The notes under the pieces were generated by a model. The model had not been told where the DNA came from. It saw nothing but the letters and a program-made list of their open reading frames with translations, and did not search any database. From Anagrus nilaparvatae (taxonomy: Eukaryota > Arthropoda > Insecta > Hymenoptera > Mymaridae): a stretch of 64,000 bases of DNA. Both the position numbers and the translations under genes were made by a program. The DNA lies in assembly GCA_022575985.1 (NCBI GenBank), contig JAKSXM010000007.1, forward strand, positions 64,572,501-64,636,500, in the 5' to 3' direction. Positions within the stretch are counted from its first letter, which is position 1. Each line of letters begins with the position of its first letter. Positions 51,131 to 63,284 of this stretch are shown piece by piece.

Positions 51131-54100
51131 TTTATTGTCAGAATCCAAAAGTCCTATAGAAATTAAACCTTGTTACACGTGTACCTGTATAAATAATGAT
51201 AAATTCTTTATCATAAAATGAATAATTGTACATTCTTAATCGGCTCGTAGAAATGTTTATTTGCCAAATCTGGAGGGTTAAAGGTACGTTCCTGTAATTG
51301 CATTTGATAATAACAAATATTTCTAGGTGAGGTTATCAATGTTTTTTTCTTTACAAAGGGCAGTATTGACGACCTCTCAAAATTTGAATAGTCATTATTG
51401 CCCGCTAGTAAAGATAAAACATACTTATAGTATACATCCAGCATGTAAATATAAATATTTTGAGGTTAGGAATCCGCCATTTTTAGCCCGCTATTTTGAA
51501 AATTAAAAATATGACCTCAGAATCTTTATAACTGGTACGAAAAACTTATTAGACAACGTAAATATGCTTAAAACAGCATAAACCACCGTTTCTGAGGTTA
51601 GAAACACGCCATTTTGAGTCCGCCATTTTGTTTTTTATAAATCTGTCTTCAAAATCGTGATCAGTGACCCCGAAAACCTTCTTGGGGTACCCAAAATAGG
51701 CTCAATTAGCCATTGTTTTCAAGATAATACCAATCTTGCTAATTTTTCGCCGATTTTTTAGTATATAGCGTCCATTACTCAAAACTGGCCATCCGAAAAT
51801 GGGTGAAACCTTCAAAATCGGTTTTAGAGACCAAAAATACATAAGTTTCAATGAGGTGCATCCATTCTAGTGCTGAAAAAATTTTTGGATGCATTTAACA
51901 TTGCTGGCGCCTTGACTATATGCTTTCTGGCCGCTAAAGTATTTAATTTATACTCCATACAAATCACAATTAAAAACAAATAGATTAAAGGTTCCATATA
52001 TTATTATCTATATGAGCTAATTTATCATCAATCAATATAAGCTAAAATGATAAAAAATTAAATTAAATATGTATAAATAAATTGTTGCCAAAATTTATTT
52101 AACATTTCAAAATTTTTATAATAAATAAGACAATTTATTAAGATCGACATTTAATAAAACTGTCGACATTAATTTAATAGTCAAACCTTGAATAACATTA
52201 TGTAATAAAACTGTCTCTTTTTTTATTTTATCTATTTTTATTTAATAAACCTTTTTTTACTTATTTTAATATAATTTAATTGTTTTAAATAAGTCATATT
52301 TAAACAGTTATCAAAATTAGCAAATATAAGATATAAGTATTGATTTTAATTTCTTTTATAATATTCAATTTGAAAATATTAAATTAAAGTAAAAGCTTTA
52401 ATAGAACAAATTTTAATTTATTAAAAGATTTATAATGCGATCGATATTTAATACTTTTATAGTTTTAAAAATAAAGTAATAGATTCTTATTAATTATTTT
52501 GAATATATAATATAAGTTAATATTGAATAAGGGATTATAATTCATATTTACTTTTATTTATTGATTTATATTTAATTAACTATACACTTCGTCTGATGAA
52601 AATTTTGTAATCCATTTTACACTTTTTTAAATCTTGTTAAAATTTACTTAAAGATTTATTTAAACATATATTATCCTAATAAATGCAAATAAATAGAATA
52701 AATGCAGATTTAATAATTTTCTATTGCCCTTGAATTCGTTACATGGCACATACTCACTCAAAAATTTTCATATTAGAAACAATTTTGATTTTTTTTTTTT
52801 CAATATTTGGGGTCATATATTTGAAAAATAGCGGACTTTTGGATATAAACTTTTGTTTTTTTACTTTTGATGCTATTTTTTAAAATCTGCTGTCTTTTTG
52901 TTTGTGGTCCTTGTCTGGGCGTAGTCCAGAAACCTTTAAAACTTTCTTCTAGTCAGCGACTAGAAAGCACGAATTTACAATTCCAGCACAATTTGAAAAT
53001 ACGTGTTTTCTCGCCACTGACGAAGAAAAATTATATTTTGCCCGCGGCCGTAAAAAAAGAATGTCCCAGATCCCAGTTTGCCACCCTCGGCTTTGCCTCG
53101 TATTGCAATTTACGTACAATCTAGAGTATTCTTTCCTTTCGCCGCCTAGAATAAAAATATACTATTAAAAACTTCTAAGGCTTACTTTTTCTTTAATTTC
53201 AAAGCATCAAAATACAGAAAATTATTTTTCAACTCTTTAAAAGTAATATTTTTAACTAAAATTTTCAAATTTTCTTGATTTTTTGTTCACGTGTGAATTG
53301 AACTAAAAATGCTTTATCTGAAAAACTATTTTTCGAAGATACTTCAGTTCTGATTAGAGTGCGGCAAACATTGCGGAAATTATTTTTTTTTTTTAAATAT
53401 TTTAATATTTTTTTTTAATAAACTATTTTTCACTTTTTTTTCCGAGTGTTTTACGAAAAACTAACACCAGGAATGGCTTCAGCGAGAAATTTACTGGGAT
53501 CATTGCTGGAAAAATGTTATTAAAGCTTATAAATGTGTATTTTCCAAAGATTTCTTCAAAAAATGCTTGGAATTGAGGAATGCCAAAAAAGTCTGATCGA
53601 CCTAAACGGCAGTGACCAATGACCATTTCACGAATTTTGCCTCGTATTATTTAATTAATATTTTTCAGGCATTTTGATAAAAATCCCTGACTTTCCTTGA
53701 CATTCCAAAGTCAAAAATAAAATCCCTGACTTTCCAGTTTCCCAGACCAAGTGGCAACCCTGCATTTTGTTCGTTCTGATTGTTCTGATGTATGATTGCT
53801 AATATAAATATTTTCTATTTCTTTCAAATTACTTGATTTTTTCTCGTAAAAGAAAGAATGGATTCACCTGAAAAAAATTTGTTAAATCAACTAATCCTTT
53901 TGCAGCAAAAGGATCTTATTCCTACATAATTATCGTCCATTTTCTATCGTCATATACTAAAATCTTCTTGTTTTCTTGAACTATTGACGTGTATCTGAAT
54001 ATGTACCATGTTTTCTACAGAATACTAAACATCAGAACTGAAAGGTTTTATTAAGATTTTATGGTTTTAATAATAATATAATTATAGAGCGAAGCTCTAC

Positions 54101-55540
54101 CTTAATGGATGCAAAAATCGACACCTTTCGGACACGATATAGCCAAAACGATCAAACGGATTGCTTTCATTTTTTAAAACTGAGTTTATATTATCGAGTT
54201 AATGAACCCTATAGTTTTTGGGCCCAATCTGGTATTTCTAAAGGTATGTTTATTCTTGTACTTTTGCTTCATACAGGTGAAAAACCTTCTAAATGTTATC
54301 CGCGCGATTAATTTCATAGCTTTTGCATAAACTTTGCATCAGTGAAATATCATAAAAATGCAAAAGAACGCTAGATATAGTATTATTAATTATTAATTAA
54401 TCGACATTTTATTTAATTACACGTTTGACGCCCAAGAGCTTATCTTCCTACGTGTAGTTTTGTTTTTCAAAACTAAATTAATTTCAAAACCAAAATTTAT
54501 GTATTTCAAAATGTATATCCCCATGTAATAAAGTCTCAACTTTCAGAATCTGATGTCAAATTTGCGATCAAATAAACTGCAAACTCAATATTTCGGGTCA
54601 AAGTTGGCCACTAAAAAAAATCAAAAAGTTGCTTATCAGTATTGTAAAATTAATTAAGTATTCAAAGACAGTTAAAAATAATAAAATTGGAGCTTATGAT
54701 ATGATGGCGTTAAGTATGCAAATAAAATATTTTAAATCTTAAGATTATATTGTATTGGACTAAACCTGGTTCAAAGAAAATGTAATTTTATCCACATGCA
54801 TTCTATGCGGAATTCCATTATCGTTGAATTTATATGAGAATTGATTACAAACTGATGTTTTTAACGCTTCTAAAGTAGCTGATTGACAACGGATTTTTTT
54901 AATTAGTTTAAACTTTTGTATAAAAGTGCTAAAGGCTAGTTTTATTAAATAAATAAAATATAAAATTAATATAATTGCAATTTTCGCAGCAACTTAAGGT
55001 ACTTGATTTTTAGATTCTATCGGTGAGAGATTTCTTTTAAAATTGGTCATGAAAAATTTACAACTGACGGACTTTGAATGAAAACTTGCACTAAAAACTA
55101 AAACCAACAAAAATTTGATAGGATAAGAAACTAGGCTATTATTATGACAACACTCTGAAAACAACAAAAACTACCCAATTTTAAGGGTTCATTTTTGCAA
55201 TGTTTCAGAAGAAGGGTCAAAAATAACTAACTAATTACATTTTTTAAAGAAAAATTAAGAATCTATTCAGATTTAAACGTCAAAAATCGTAATTGGACTT
55301 CGAGGGCTAAGTACAAAAAGTTTATACTATCTCCGAAACTGAAAAAAAAAACTTTTACATGATAAAAGATTATTTTTATTTGCTTCTTTTTTAAATAAAA
55401 TTTTGGTAACTACTTAACCGTATTTTGGCCATGAAAGACTTTGATTAAATAAATTTAAAAATACTTTTAAAGAACAAAATTTTTATTTAGTAGAGGAGTT
55501 TAATAATTTTGGAACTCCAAATAATACAAAATGGTTATAG
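51131..55540. other. AT-rich DNA with scattered TE fragments, no supported gene
   Basis: Notable pieces are a twice-repeated GAGGTTAG..A.CGCCATTTT phrase at 51462 and 51591, a less AT-rich patch at 52870-53130 (85-codon open frame, unrecognised), and a hAT-like end near 53755 (reversed CAGGGTTGCCACTTGGTCTG with TCAGGGATTTT). Otherwise homopolymer-rich. Confidence 0.45.
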
Positions 55541-55544
55541 ATAA

Positions 55545-58500
55545 TTTATTTTGTTGAAAAAACATGACAGCCACCTTTCGTTCATGCCATTAAGCCTTCT
55601 TGGACTATAGAAACACAGAGTTTGACATTTTTAAATAGGGTTCTTTGGTAATTTTTAATAGAACGCTGCAACCTTATTAAGAAATCAAACACTTCTGGTT
55701 GTGCCTATTTTTTTATATAATTCTCTTACTGTTATTATCAACAGCCCAAATACCCATTTTCTGCCAAAAATGACCAATTATTTGATGCCAAAATTGCAAT
55801 TTTCTATAGAGAAAAGGGTTTAGGTCTCAAAAAATTTGTATTGGCTCCAGGTTTACAAAAATTTCTTTCCTACCTCTCCTCAATTATTTAGTAGCGAGAT
55901 ATAATAATTTATAAACTCCCAAATTTGATTTTTCAAAAAGTGTCTATTTTGATCTCTATCTTTGTAAAACCATAACTCAAAAACAACTCAAGCAAATCAA
56001 ACAATACCCTGCCAACTAGCTGGCACTAAGGTTCCTCTGCCACAGATATCACCGATTACAAGCATGCAATCATACATACATTTCTATTAACTATAAAAAG
56101 TTTTTTTTATTGATCAAAAATTTTGGAATAAATTAAAAAAAAAATTAATTATCAGATTCGAGATATCGAATAAAAACCATATTTTCAAATATAAGTACTT
56201 TCATGGAACTAAATGAAGTATTACACCCAAAAAAAAAAAAAAATATTGCAGTTTTTTTAATTTTTTTGTTTTTTTAATTTTGAGAAAAAAATTTTGAAAA
56301 AAATCGGTATTAGATACAAAAAATTACTATAAACGAACTTTCTAAAACTAGTACTCTCATAGAAATAAATTAGGTACTACGTCCAAAAAGAAAAAAAAAT
56401 TTGGTGTTTTTTGTATTTTTTTGTAACGAAAATTTTGGGAAAAAAATTTTCAAAAAATTCCTTATCAGATTCGAGATATCGAGTAAAAATAGTAATTTCA
56501 AATATAAGTACTTTCATGGAAATAAACAAGGGGTAGGCGACGTGATGCGGCGATTTGCATCGATGCACATCATGATGCGTGATGCGAAAATTTTTTTTTT
56601 CTGAAAACTGTTCTAATATGTTCAAAAAGGATTGTTAGGTGGATAAAATACTCTGCATCACTCTGCATCACATTTAAAAATTTTCCTAAACTATTTTCTC
56701 TAAATACTCTAGTAAATATACGCTTAAAGTTTTTAAGTTTACGTCCAGCATCAGATTTGTTCTGCCATAGGTTTTTTGGTCGCTGATTATGAATTCCAGG
56801 GTCTTTTCTTTGAGAAATGTGAGATACACCCTTAAATTTGCAAAAACTACCCTTAAAAAAGGGTATTTTTGATGTACTCGAACTTTAAGTCGTATGTTTG
56901 CTATTTTCTCGCTTTTAATGTCCAGATTTAGTCCTCCAGGGGTTTTTTGGGTCGCTGACCGTGAATAGGAATTTTTTCTTGAAAAATTAATATTTTACCC
57001 TTAACTTAGCCAAAACTACCCCTAATAGGGGTATTTTGCTATATTCGCGCTTTCAGTGTGCAGATTTGGTCCTCATGGATTTTTTGGGTCGCTAATCACG
57101 AATTTCAAAGTCTTGTCAACTAAAAATTGGCACTTTACCCTAAACTTTACAAAAACGTGATTAAATACATCAAAAATACCCCTTTTAAAAAAAGTAATTT
57201 TTACTAATTTAAGGGTAAAGCGCCAATTTTTTGCAAGCAAGACCCCGCAATTCCTAATCAGCGATCTAAAAACCCATATGTACCAAATCTGGATATAGAA
57301 AGTGCGAATGTATCAAAGTAACCCTTTTAAGGAGTAATTTTTGCTAATGCAAAGGTGTTTCACCCATTTCTACCGAAAAAGATAAAAAGTTTTTGGGAAG
57401 CAGATCACAAATATTGAATTACTGTGCGTAAGATTTGATAAGATAGCTCTTTAATTAGTAAAAAAAAACCCTATTTAGGGAATTTTTCTCAATAGACCGA
57501 AACATACTAAACTTATATAATTCAAAACCTACCTGATTATACTAATTTTTATGAAGATCGATAAAATTAATGATTAGATAATATTTATTTACAATTTTTC
57601 CAAATTTAAATTTAAGGTGAACAAATTTAATTAATATTATTAAATTTATTTAAAAAAGACATTTATATTACACTTAAATTGTTATAAAAATTATTATCTT
57701 TAACCCTAATAAAAGGAATTTTAATCTACCTCTAAATAATTATTACAAAAATATGGAGTAAACTATGTTATTTATGTTTTATTGTAGCTTGGCATTAACG
57801 ATTGCACTAAAATTTTTTTTTTTCTTATTATTTTTTCAGTCAATTTGTTGATTAACACAAACAATGATGATTTAGTAGCACAAAAAAATTTTCAAAGAAA
57901 AACATTGAAATTAAATTCAATAAATTATCAGAAAAGAAGTTTAGAAATAATTAAATATACATTTCAAGATGGTTATTCGATAAAATAAATTCTCATTTTA
58001 AATATTATTACAAAATTAGAATACGTACTATATACAATATTATTACAAAATTTTTTTACATATGCTTTTCGATACTTTTAGAAGTATTTTCCGGTCATCA
58101 CGAATTTCATTTTCCTGCGTGATAAGAATTTAATTGGCAAAAATTTTTTAGCTATTGCAAATTTAAGGGTGAAGTGCCAATTTTTAGTAGACGAGAAAGA
58201 TTCTAAAATTCGTAATCAGCGACCCAAAAAACCTTTGAGAACTAAATCTGGACACTAAGAGCGAGAAAATAGCAAAAATACACCTTTTAGGGGTAGTTTT
58301 TGCTGAGTTAAGGGTGATATAGTAATTTTTCATTTAAAAAGCCCTAAAATTCGTAATCAGAGACCCAAAAAACCTTTGAGAACTAAATCTGGACACAAAA
58401 AGCGAGAAAATAGCAAAAATAAACCTTTTAGGGGTAGTTTTTGCTGATTTAAGGGTGAAATAGTAATTTTTCATTTTAAAACCCCTAAAATTCGTAATCA

Positions 58501-59480
58501 GTGACCCGAAAAACCCATATTGACCAAATCTGAAGACTTAAACGACTTAAAGTTCGAATACATCAAAAATACCCTTTTTTAGGGGTAGTTTTGCAAATTT
58601 AAGGGTGTATCTCACATTTCTCAAAGAAAAGACCCTGGAATTCATAATCAGAGACCAAAAAACTTATTTCAGAACAAATCTGATGCTGGGCGTAAACTTA
58701 AAAACTTTAACCGTATATTTACTAGAGTTTTTAGAGAAAATAGCCTAGGAAAATTTTTAATTGTGATGCAGAGTGATGCAGAGTATTTTATCTACCTAAC
58801 AACCCTTTCTGAACATATTAGAACAGTTTTCAGAAAAAAAAAATTTTCGCATCACGCATCATGATGCGCATCGATGCAAATCGCCGCATCACGTCGCCTA
58901 CCCCTTGGAAATAAATGAGGTATTACATCCAAATTAAAAAAAAAAAAAAGTAGTTTGAGATTTTTTCAATTAATGAAAAAATTTTTGACAATTCTTATTT
59001 TTGAAAAATTTATATTTTTGAAAACAAACTTTTTTTAAAAACCGTTTTTTTAGCTTCCTGAGGTCCCAAAACGTGCTTATATGCCAAAAAATCAAAAATC
59101 AAAATTTGACGCATCAAAATGGTTCCTCATTGAGGAACCAAAAATGTTGAAATCTAAAAGCCTTTGTTTTCAAAAATTGCATTTTCGGGAGCAATTGAAA
59201 AATTTGATAATTATGGGATTTAATGGACTATAAAGGTATGAGAATTTGTGATAAAAAATTGCAGTTTTTGGGGCATAAAAAGTGACGCTTACACAAAAAA
59301 ATGGTGCCAACCAGAAGTGTTTTGGTTAATTAGAAAGGTTGCAGAATTCCTGTGAAATTTATCAAAAAACCCTATTTAATAACATTAAATCCTTCGTTTC
59401 TAAGCCCAGAAGGACTGCTGGAATAAATACAGGCGTTTCGGCCTGTTTTTTCAACATAATAAACTGATGCATTAGAATTT
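55545..59480. mobile_element. About 3.9-kb foldback with internal tandem repeats, interrupted by a hAT element
   Basis: Left: TTGTTGAAAAAACATGACAG, AAGCCTTCTTGGACTATAGA, AAATAGGGTTCTTTGG, CGCTGCAACCTTATTAAG, ACACTTCTGGTTGTGCC. The right side carries the same series inverted from 59455 back to 59305. From about 56150 to 56530 there are three imperfect ~155-bp tandem units (ATCAGATTCGAGATATCGA, then TTTCATGGAA.TAAAT). The third is cut by the hAT element at 56527. Confidence 0.6.
56527..58907. mobile_element. 2381-bp hAT-type foldback with exact 8-bp target duplication
   Basis: Perfect inverted ends start CAAGGGGTAGGCGACGTGAT and continue beyond 40 bp (GCGGCGATTTGCATCGATGC). GAAATAAA flanks both sides (56519-56526 and 58908-58915), the 8-bp duplication diagnostic of the hAT superfamily. 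Arms of several hundred bp are mirrored (ACTCTGCATCACTCTGCATC; CGTCCAGCATCAGATTTGTT). The centre consists of repeated, alternately oriented blocks (GGTCGCTGA.., AAATTGGC.CTTTACCCT, CAAATCTGGACA). No transposase ORF, so it must have been moved in trans. Confidence 0.9.
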
Positions 59481-60648
59481 TGAGTTATTTTGTGTTACGA
59501 ATGTATTGAACATCCTTTTTTAATTATAAAACTCAGAAAATATCAAAAACTTTATTTTTTCAGTGAAGTGCATTATAAAACGAGTTATAATAATTATTAT
59601 TAATGAATTTTACGTCTGATTTACACGTTAAATATTGATATTTAAGCTCAATCTGAGCAAAGCTTGTAAAACCCAAAAATTTAAAAATTATTTAAACTAT
59701 TTTAAATATGATCAGCTTCGCTCTACCCGTCGTTGACGGTATCTAGTAAATAGATGCTAGTAAAATTTCACACGATTCGTGAAAGTGGAAATCGTAAATA
59801 ACAAATAAAACATCTACATTTTCAAAAAAATTTTATTATTATTGAAATTACAAAAATAAATTTTTTTATTATTATGTAAATACATTAAATATTTATTATT
59901 TTTATTAAAAAAATATTTATGACTAGAGAATGCATTTCATCCACTTTTAAGCAAAGTAAAATATTATTTTAACATATACATATTTATAGTTACAATTTAT
60001 AAAATCCTTGATTATATTATTTATTATTTCAAATCTTGTTAAAATATATTTTATTTATAGATTATCACAATAAATTTTTTCAATACTATTTTTAATACAA
60101 AAATAATTCAAAAAGTATAGATCCTATCACGAATAAATATTTTAAATATTTATACTTTAATGTAAATCTGTAGGATATATTACTTTTCAGGTATCAGAAA
60201 TGGAATACAAGTAAATAGGTGTAAATAATTTAAATTACTGCAGACATAATATTGATTTTATATAAAATGTAAATTTCTTTACTAGTACATAGCATTTTAC
60301 ATACAATTTAGCTAAATAAAATATCATCATGATTGTTCTATAAAAATTTAAATCTTAGCAAAATTAAAAGTGGATATTATATAAAATGCAATTACAATAA
60401 TTTACATTCAATAGTAAATTTTTTTATCTTTCGTCATTTAACTTTTTAAACACACATAAATATTTAAGACTTTTATTTTGTTGTACTTGTACTTATATAA
60501 CTTAAAATCTAATGAGAATCATGATTTATTTATTGGTAATTATATATCTTTTTAAATATATATTTATTATTTATACTCAAATAAACTCTTTGTTAACAAT
60601 AATAATATTAACAATTCATTTATACACACATATATATAATTATAATAA
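59481..60648. other. AT-rich intergenic DNA and probable 3' UTR of the MPLKIP-like gene
   Basis: Includes TTTATT motifs near 60565-60575 that are AATAAA on the minus strand, suitable for polyadenylation of the gene ending at 60649. Nothing else recognised. Confidence 0.45.
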
Positions 60649-61083
60649 TTATTTACAATTATTATAAACTATTTCAACCGATTCTTCCAATGATTTATTT
60701 ATACTTGAACTTGAAGAATCGCTTTCAGATGTAATGCTATTATTTTTTAAATTATTTTCTTTTGAACTACTACCAAATTTTATACTATCAATTGGTAAGT
60801 CTACAGAACTACCAGCATTATTTTCATCAGCGCTACTACTGATATTTATAGTTCCGTTATCAATTATTACGCTATTATCAGTTGATGAATCAAAATTTGA
60901 TGTACTAATTTCTGAAAGAATTTCAACTGAAGAATCTAATATAATAGTTTTTTTTGAACATTCAGATTTGTTGGCATTAAACTTTTTTTCTAAGTCTGCC
61001 CAGGGATCTCTAAATATTTCATCAATGTTAAACATTCTGGAGACATCAAATTCTCTGTAAGATCTGCGATCAAAGTTTTTATT
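60649..61083 (-). CDS. MPLKIP: MPLKIP-like gene, exon 2
   Basis: 144 codons plus TAA. Acceptor CTTTATTTTTTAG on the minus strand. The DPWADLE motif lies about 25 residues into the exon, then a Ser- and Asp/Glu-rich tail (SSADENNAGSSVDLP; SITSESDSSSSSINKSLEES). Confidence 0.75.
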   Translation of the reverse strand, partial: NKNFDRRSYREFDVSRMFNIDEIFRDPWADLEKKFNANKSECSKKTIILDSSVEILSEISTSNFDSSTDNSVIIDNGTINISSSADENNAGSSVDLPIDSIKFGSSSKENNLKNNSITSESDSSSSSINKSLEESVEIVYNNCK

Positions 61084-61790
61084 CTAAAAAATAAAGAAGA
61101 AAATTTATAAGAACCAGTCAAAGAATTATATTTTAAGTAAACCTTAAGTACAAATTAATATTCTGATAATGTAATATTAAGATGATGAGCTGATTATGTG
61201 AATAAGTGAGGCTACACAATATAATACGCAATAAGCTATGATTGAATAATATTTTTAATTTATATTATTTTTAATAGGAAAAATCCTAGTAATTAAAATA
61301 TATACTCATAAATAATACAATGCAAATAGGAGAAACATATTTAAATATCAAATCAAGTCCATTCATGTATCAACATATGTAACGACAAATTAATTTACTT
61401 CTATGAATATATCTATCGTATAATAGATGAACTGGAAAAGTTGAATAACTAAATCAAATGTAAAGTTACCTGTTTATAGGAATTATTATGATGTCCAAAT
61501 TTGTTGTAAGGTGAATAAAAATTTGGGCTACCCTGGAAATTACCTCTTCTATTTTTATTGTCTGAAAACCTCCAATTTTCTCGATTCTGCTGGTGTATAG
61601 GAGTACTAGCATCTAAAGGCTTGTGATTATTAGCATCTGGTGATTCTTGTGTATTTCCAAAACTTTGAAAACTTTCATTATCATTTCTATTTTTGAATGA
61701 ATAATTTTTATTTCTTGACCAATGCCCTCGACCCCTATTTCTAAAATTATTACCAGAATCTTGGAATCTACTTAATGGTGACTTTTTCAT
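60649..61790 (-). CDS. MPLKIP: MPLKIP/TTDN1-like protein (two exons)
   Basis: Exons 61790-61470 and 61083-60649 with a phase-0 intron (GTAACT ... TTTTTTAG on the minus strand); 251 residues. Start MKKSPLSRF. Residues 10-107 are Arg/Asn/Gly-rich with RG and FYSPYNKFG motifs. Residues 108-150 carry NKNFDRRSYREFDVSRMF and DEIFRDPWADLEKKF; the rest is a Ser/Asn/acidic tail. Human MPLKIP (TTDN1) likewise has an RG/Tyr/Pro-rich first part and a short conserved motif around DPWxxLE; mutations cause non-photosensitive trichothiodystrophy, and it has been linked to PLK1 binding and RNA-lariat processing. The insect protein keeps the motif but has a longer tail. Assignment is from memory of the motif, not a search. 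Confidence 0.7.
61470..61790 (-). CDS. MPLKIP: MPLKIP-like gene, exon 1
   Basis: 107 codons from ATG at 61790 to CAG at 61470, followed by the donor GTAACT. Encodes the Arg/Gly/Asn-rich half (NNFRNRGRGHWSRNKNYSFK; SPNFYSPYNKFGHHNNSYKQ). The ATG is the first in frame and is preceded by an A-rich leader. Confidence 0.75.
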
Positions 61791-61925
61791 TTTTTAAATT
61801 GAATATTTTTAATTTATGAGTAAAAATTAGAAATGTTTTTTTTTTAAACTATTATGTACTAAACCATATAAACTCATCTATAAACAACACAACACACCAA
61901 AACATACAATGAATGAATGAATTAA
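61791..61925. promoter_or_regulatory. Candidate shared promoter region, divergent starts
   Basis: Only 135 bp separate the minus-strand start codon of the MPLKIP-like gene from the plus-strand ATG at 61926. No TATA box or clear initiator is evident. It acts as a shared promoter only if the plus-strand ORF is real. Confidence 0.3.
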
Positions 61926-62108
61926 ATGAACGCCATGTTGTTTGAAAAGAGAAGATGTCGCCACCGACTGACAATAGAATGCGTTTACCAATTATTCTTA
62001 TACAATAAGGAATTAGAATATTATAAATCTTGTTATAAATTAATAAATCATAACATTGATGAACAAACTCGTAAGCAATATTTTTTAACAATATTTTATA
62101 TTTTGTGA
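61926..62108 (+). CDS. Short ORF or first exon of an unknown gene
   Basis: 60 residues, MNAMLFEKRRCRHRLTIECV then YQLFLYNKELEYYKSCYKLI and so on to TGA. Composition up to about 62070 looks coding and does not resemble the TE families here. A donor-like C/GTAAGC at 62070-62076 would end the exon after ...NIDEQT, but I found no matching acceptor exon before 63230. Function unknown; it may be spurious. Confidence 0.3.
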   Translation: MNAMLFEKRRCRHRLTIECVYQLFLYNKELEYYKSCYKLINHNIDEQTRKQYFLTIFYIL

Positions 62109-63229
62109 AAAAAATTTCATTTATTTACCGTAGATTATAGTAGAACATTTAAATCTCTAATGCATTTGTCATCGGTAAAAACAGTGTACTACTTGAACTA
62201 CTGCATATCAACCGCCTAGTTTGAAAACAAAAATAGATACTATAGATTGATAAATTTTAATTTTGTACAAAATATGAAAAAAATTTTTGTAATTCAAATA
62301 ACCGCATTCATTTTATATTATTTAAACTTATTTTCTATATTTTTTAGAATATTTTCGTTAATTTGTGATTACCTGCAGATAATTAATCTCTTTTTCTTGA
62401 CAACAACTGAATGAAATTTAGCCAAGCATACTAGAGGAGGCATATAACTCTAGATATTAAATAAAAATTTTGTACCAATTTTTTTTTTCATCGAGTTTTT
62501 GTGCAAGAATAAAGAGTTGTTTGAAAATGCTTCTTTGTTCGTTCTTTTAATTTCCCTTGTGAATAAGCGTTATTATTTGTTGTAATATTAGCATTTCTTT
62601 TTTGAATACCTACAAATTTTAAATAGCCTGTGTCATAAGTGACCTTGCTTTTTATTTAGATTTATTCATATGGCTTTTTAACTGATAAAATTTAATAGTA
62701 TAGATAAATTAGCATTGCCATATGGTCGGTAGGAGTTTGTTTAAAACTAGGAAAATCCCATAGTGTAAACCGCGCCTCTTCTCTTATTTTTTGATAAAAA
62801 TTATCAGCTCAAAAAATACATCCGTTTTAAAGTCAACATGAAGTGATTCACTTGCTTTATTTTAGCTTTTAAAATTGAGTTTTTATTTTTATCTTATGAC
62901 TTATGACATAATAGAATATTAATTATTACAATGTAAAGCATCTTTCTTTCATTCCTACCATAGTTTTTTATCGAACGCTTGATTACGATATCGGTAGCGG
63001 GTGTGGTGGGGCCGCGCCGATCGCTCAAGTGAGAGTTATTGGGACTTGACTTTTTATGTAGTCACAAGGTTGAACGCGTTTTTACACGGAGCTCCAGCTA
63101 GTGTTCTAATGTTTTTTTTAAATGTTTTATTGCTCCCTGTGCGTTATTGACAAATTTAAATATGAATATTCGTCAAACGTATGCATTTAATTATTAAAAA
63201 ATGTAAGTGATTTAAGAAGAAACAGAAAA
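62109..63229. other. Intergenic DNA and probable promoter/5' UTR of the Ig-receptor gene
   Basis: Mostly AT-rich. The stretch 62990-63105 is markedly richer in G+C (GTAGCGGGTGTGGTGGGGCC and so on), 130-240 bp ahead of the start codon at 63230, a plausible promoter or 5' UTR. Confidence 0.45.
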
Positions 63230-63284
63230 ATGAAAGTGTTCAAGACTTTAAACAAGCTGCTACTTTTTATGCTGATTTTTAAAG
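63230..63284 (+). CDS. Ig-receptor gene exon 1 (signal peptide)
   Basis: ATG in the context AGAAAAATGA; 18 codons plus one base, donor G/GTGAAG. Hydrophobic core LLLFMLIF after two Lys. Confidence 0.65.

Noticed and set aside
52867..53124. 85-codon ORF in a G+C-richer patch
   Set aside because: No recognisable motif, no splice context, and nearby hAT-like ends suggest it is a TE fragment.
54085..59735. AGAGCGAAGCTCTACC at 54087 and the reverse CAGCTTCGCTCTACCCG at 59707 as ends of a still larger element
   Set aside because: The left motif is itself palindromic and only about 14 bases match; flanking sequence does not continue the inversion.
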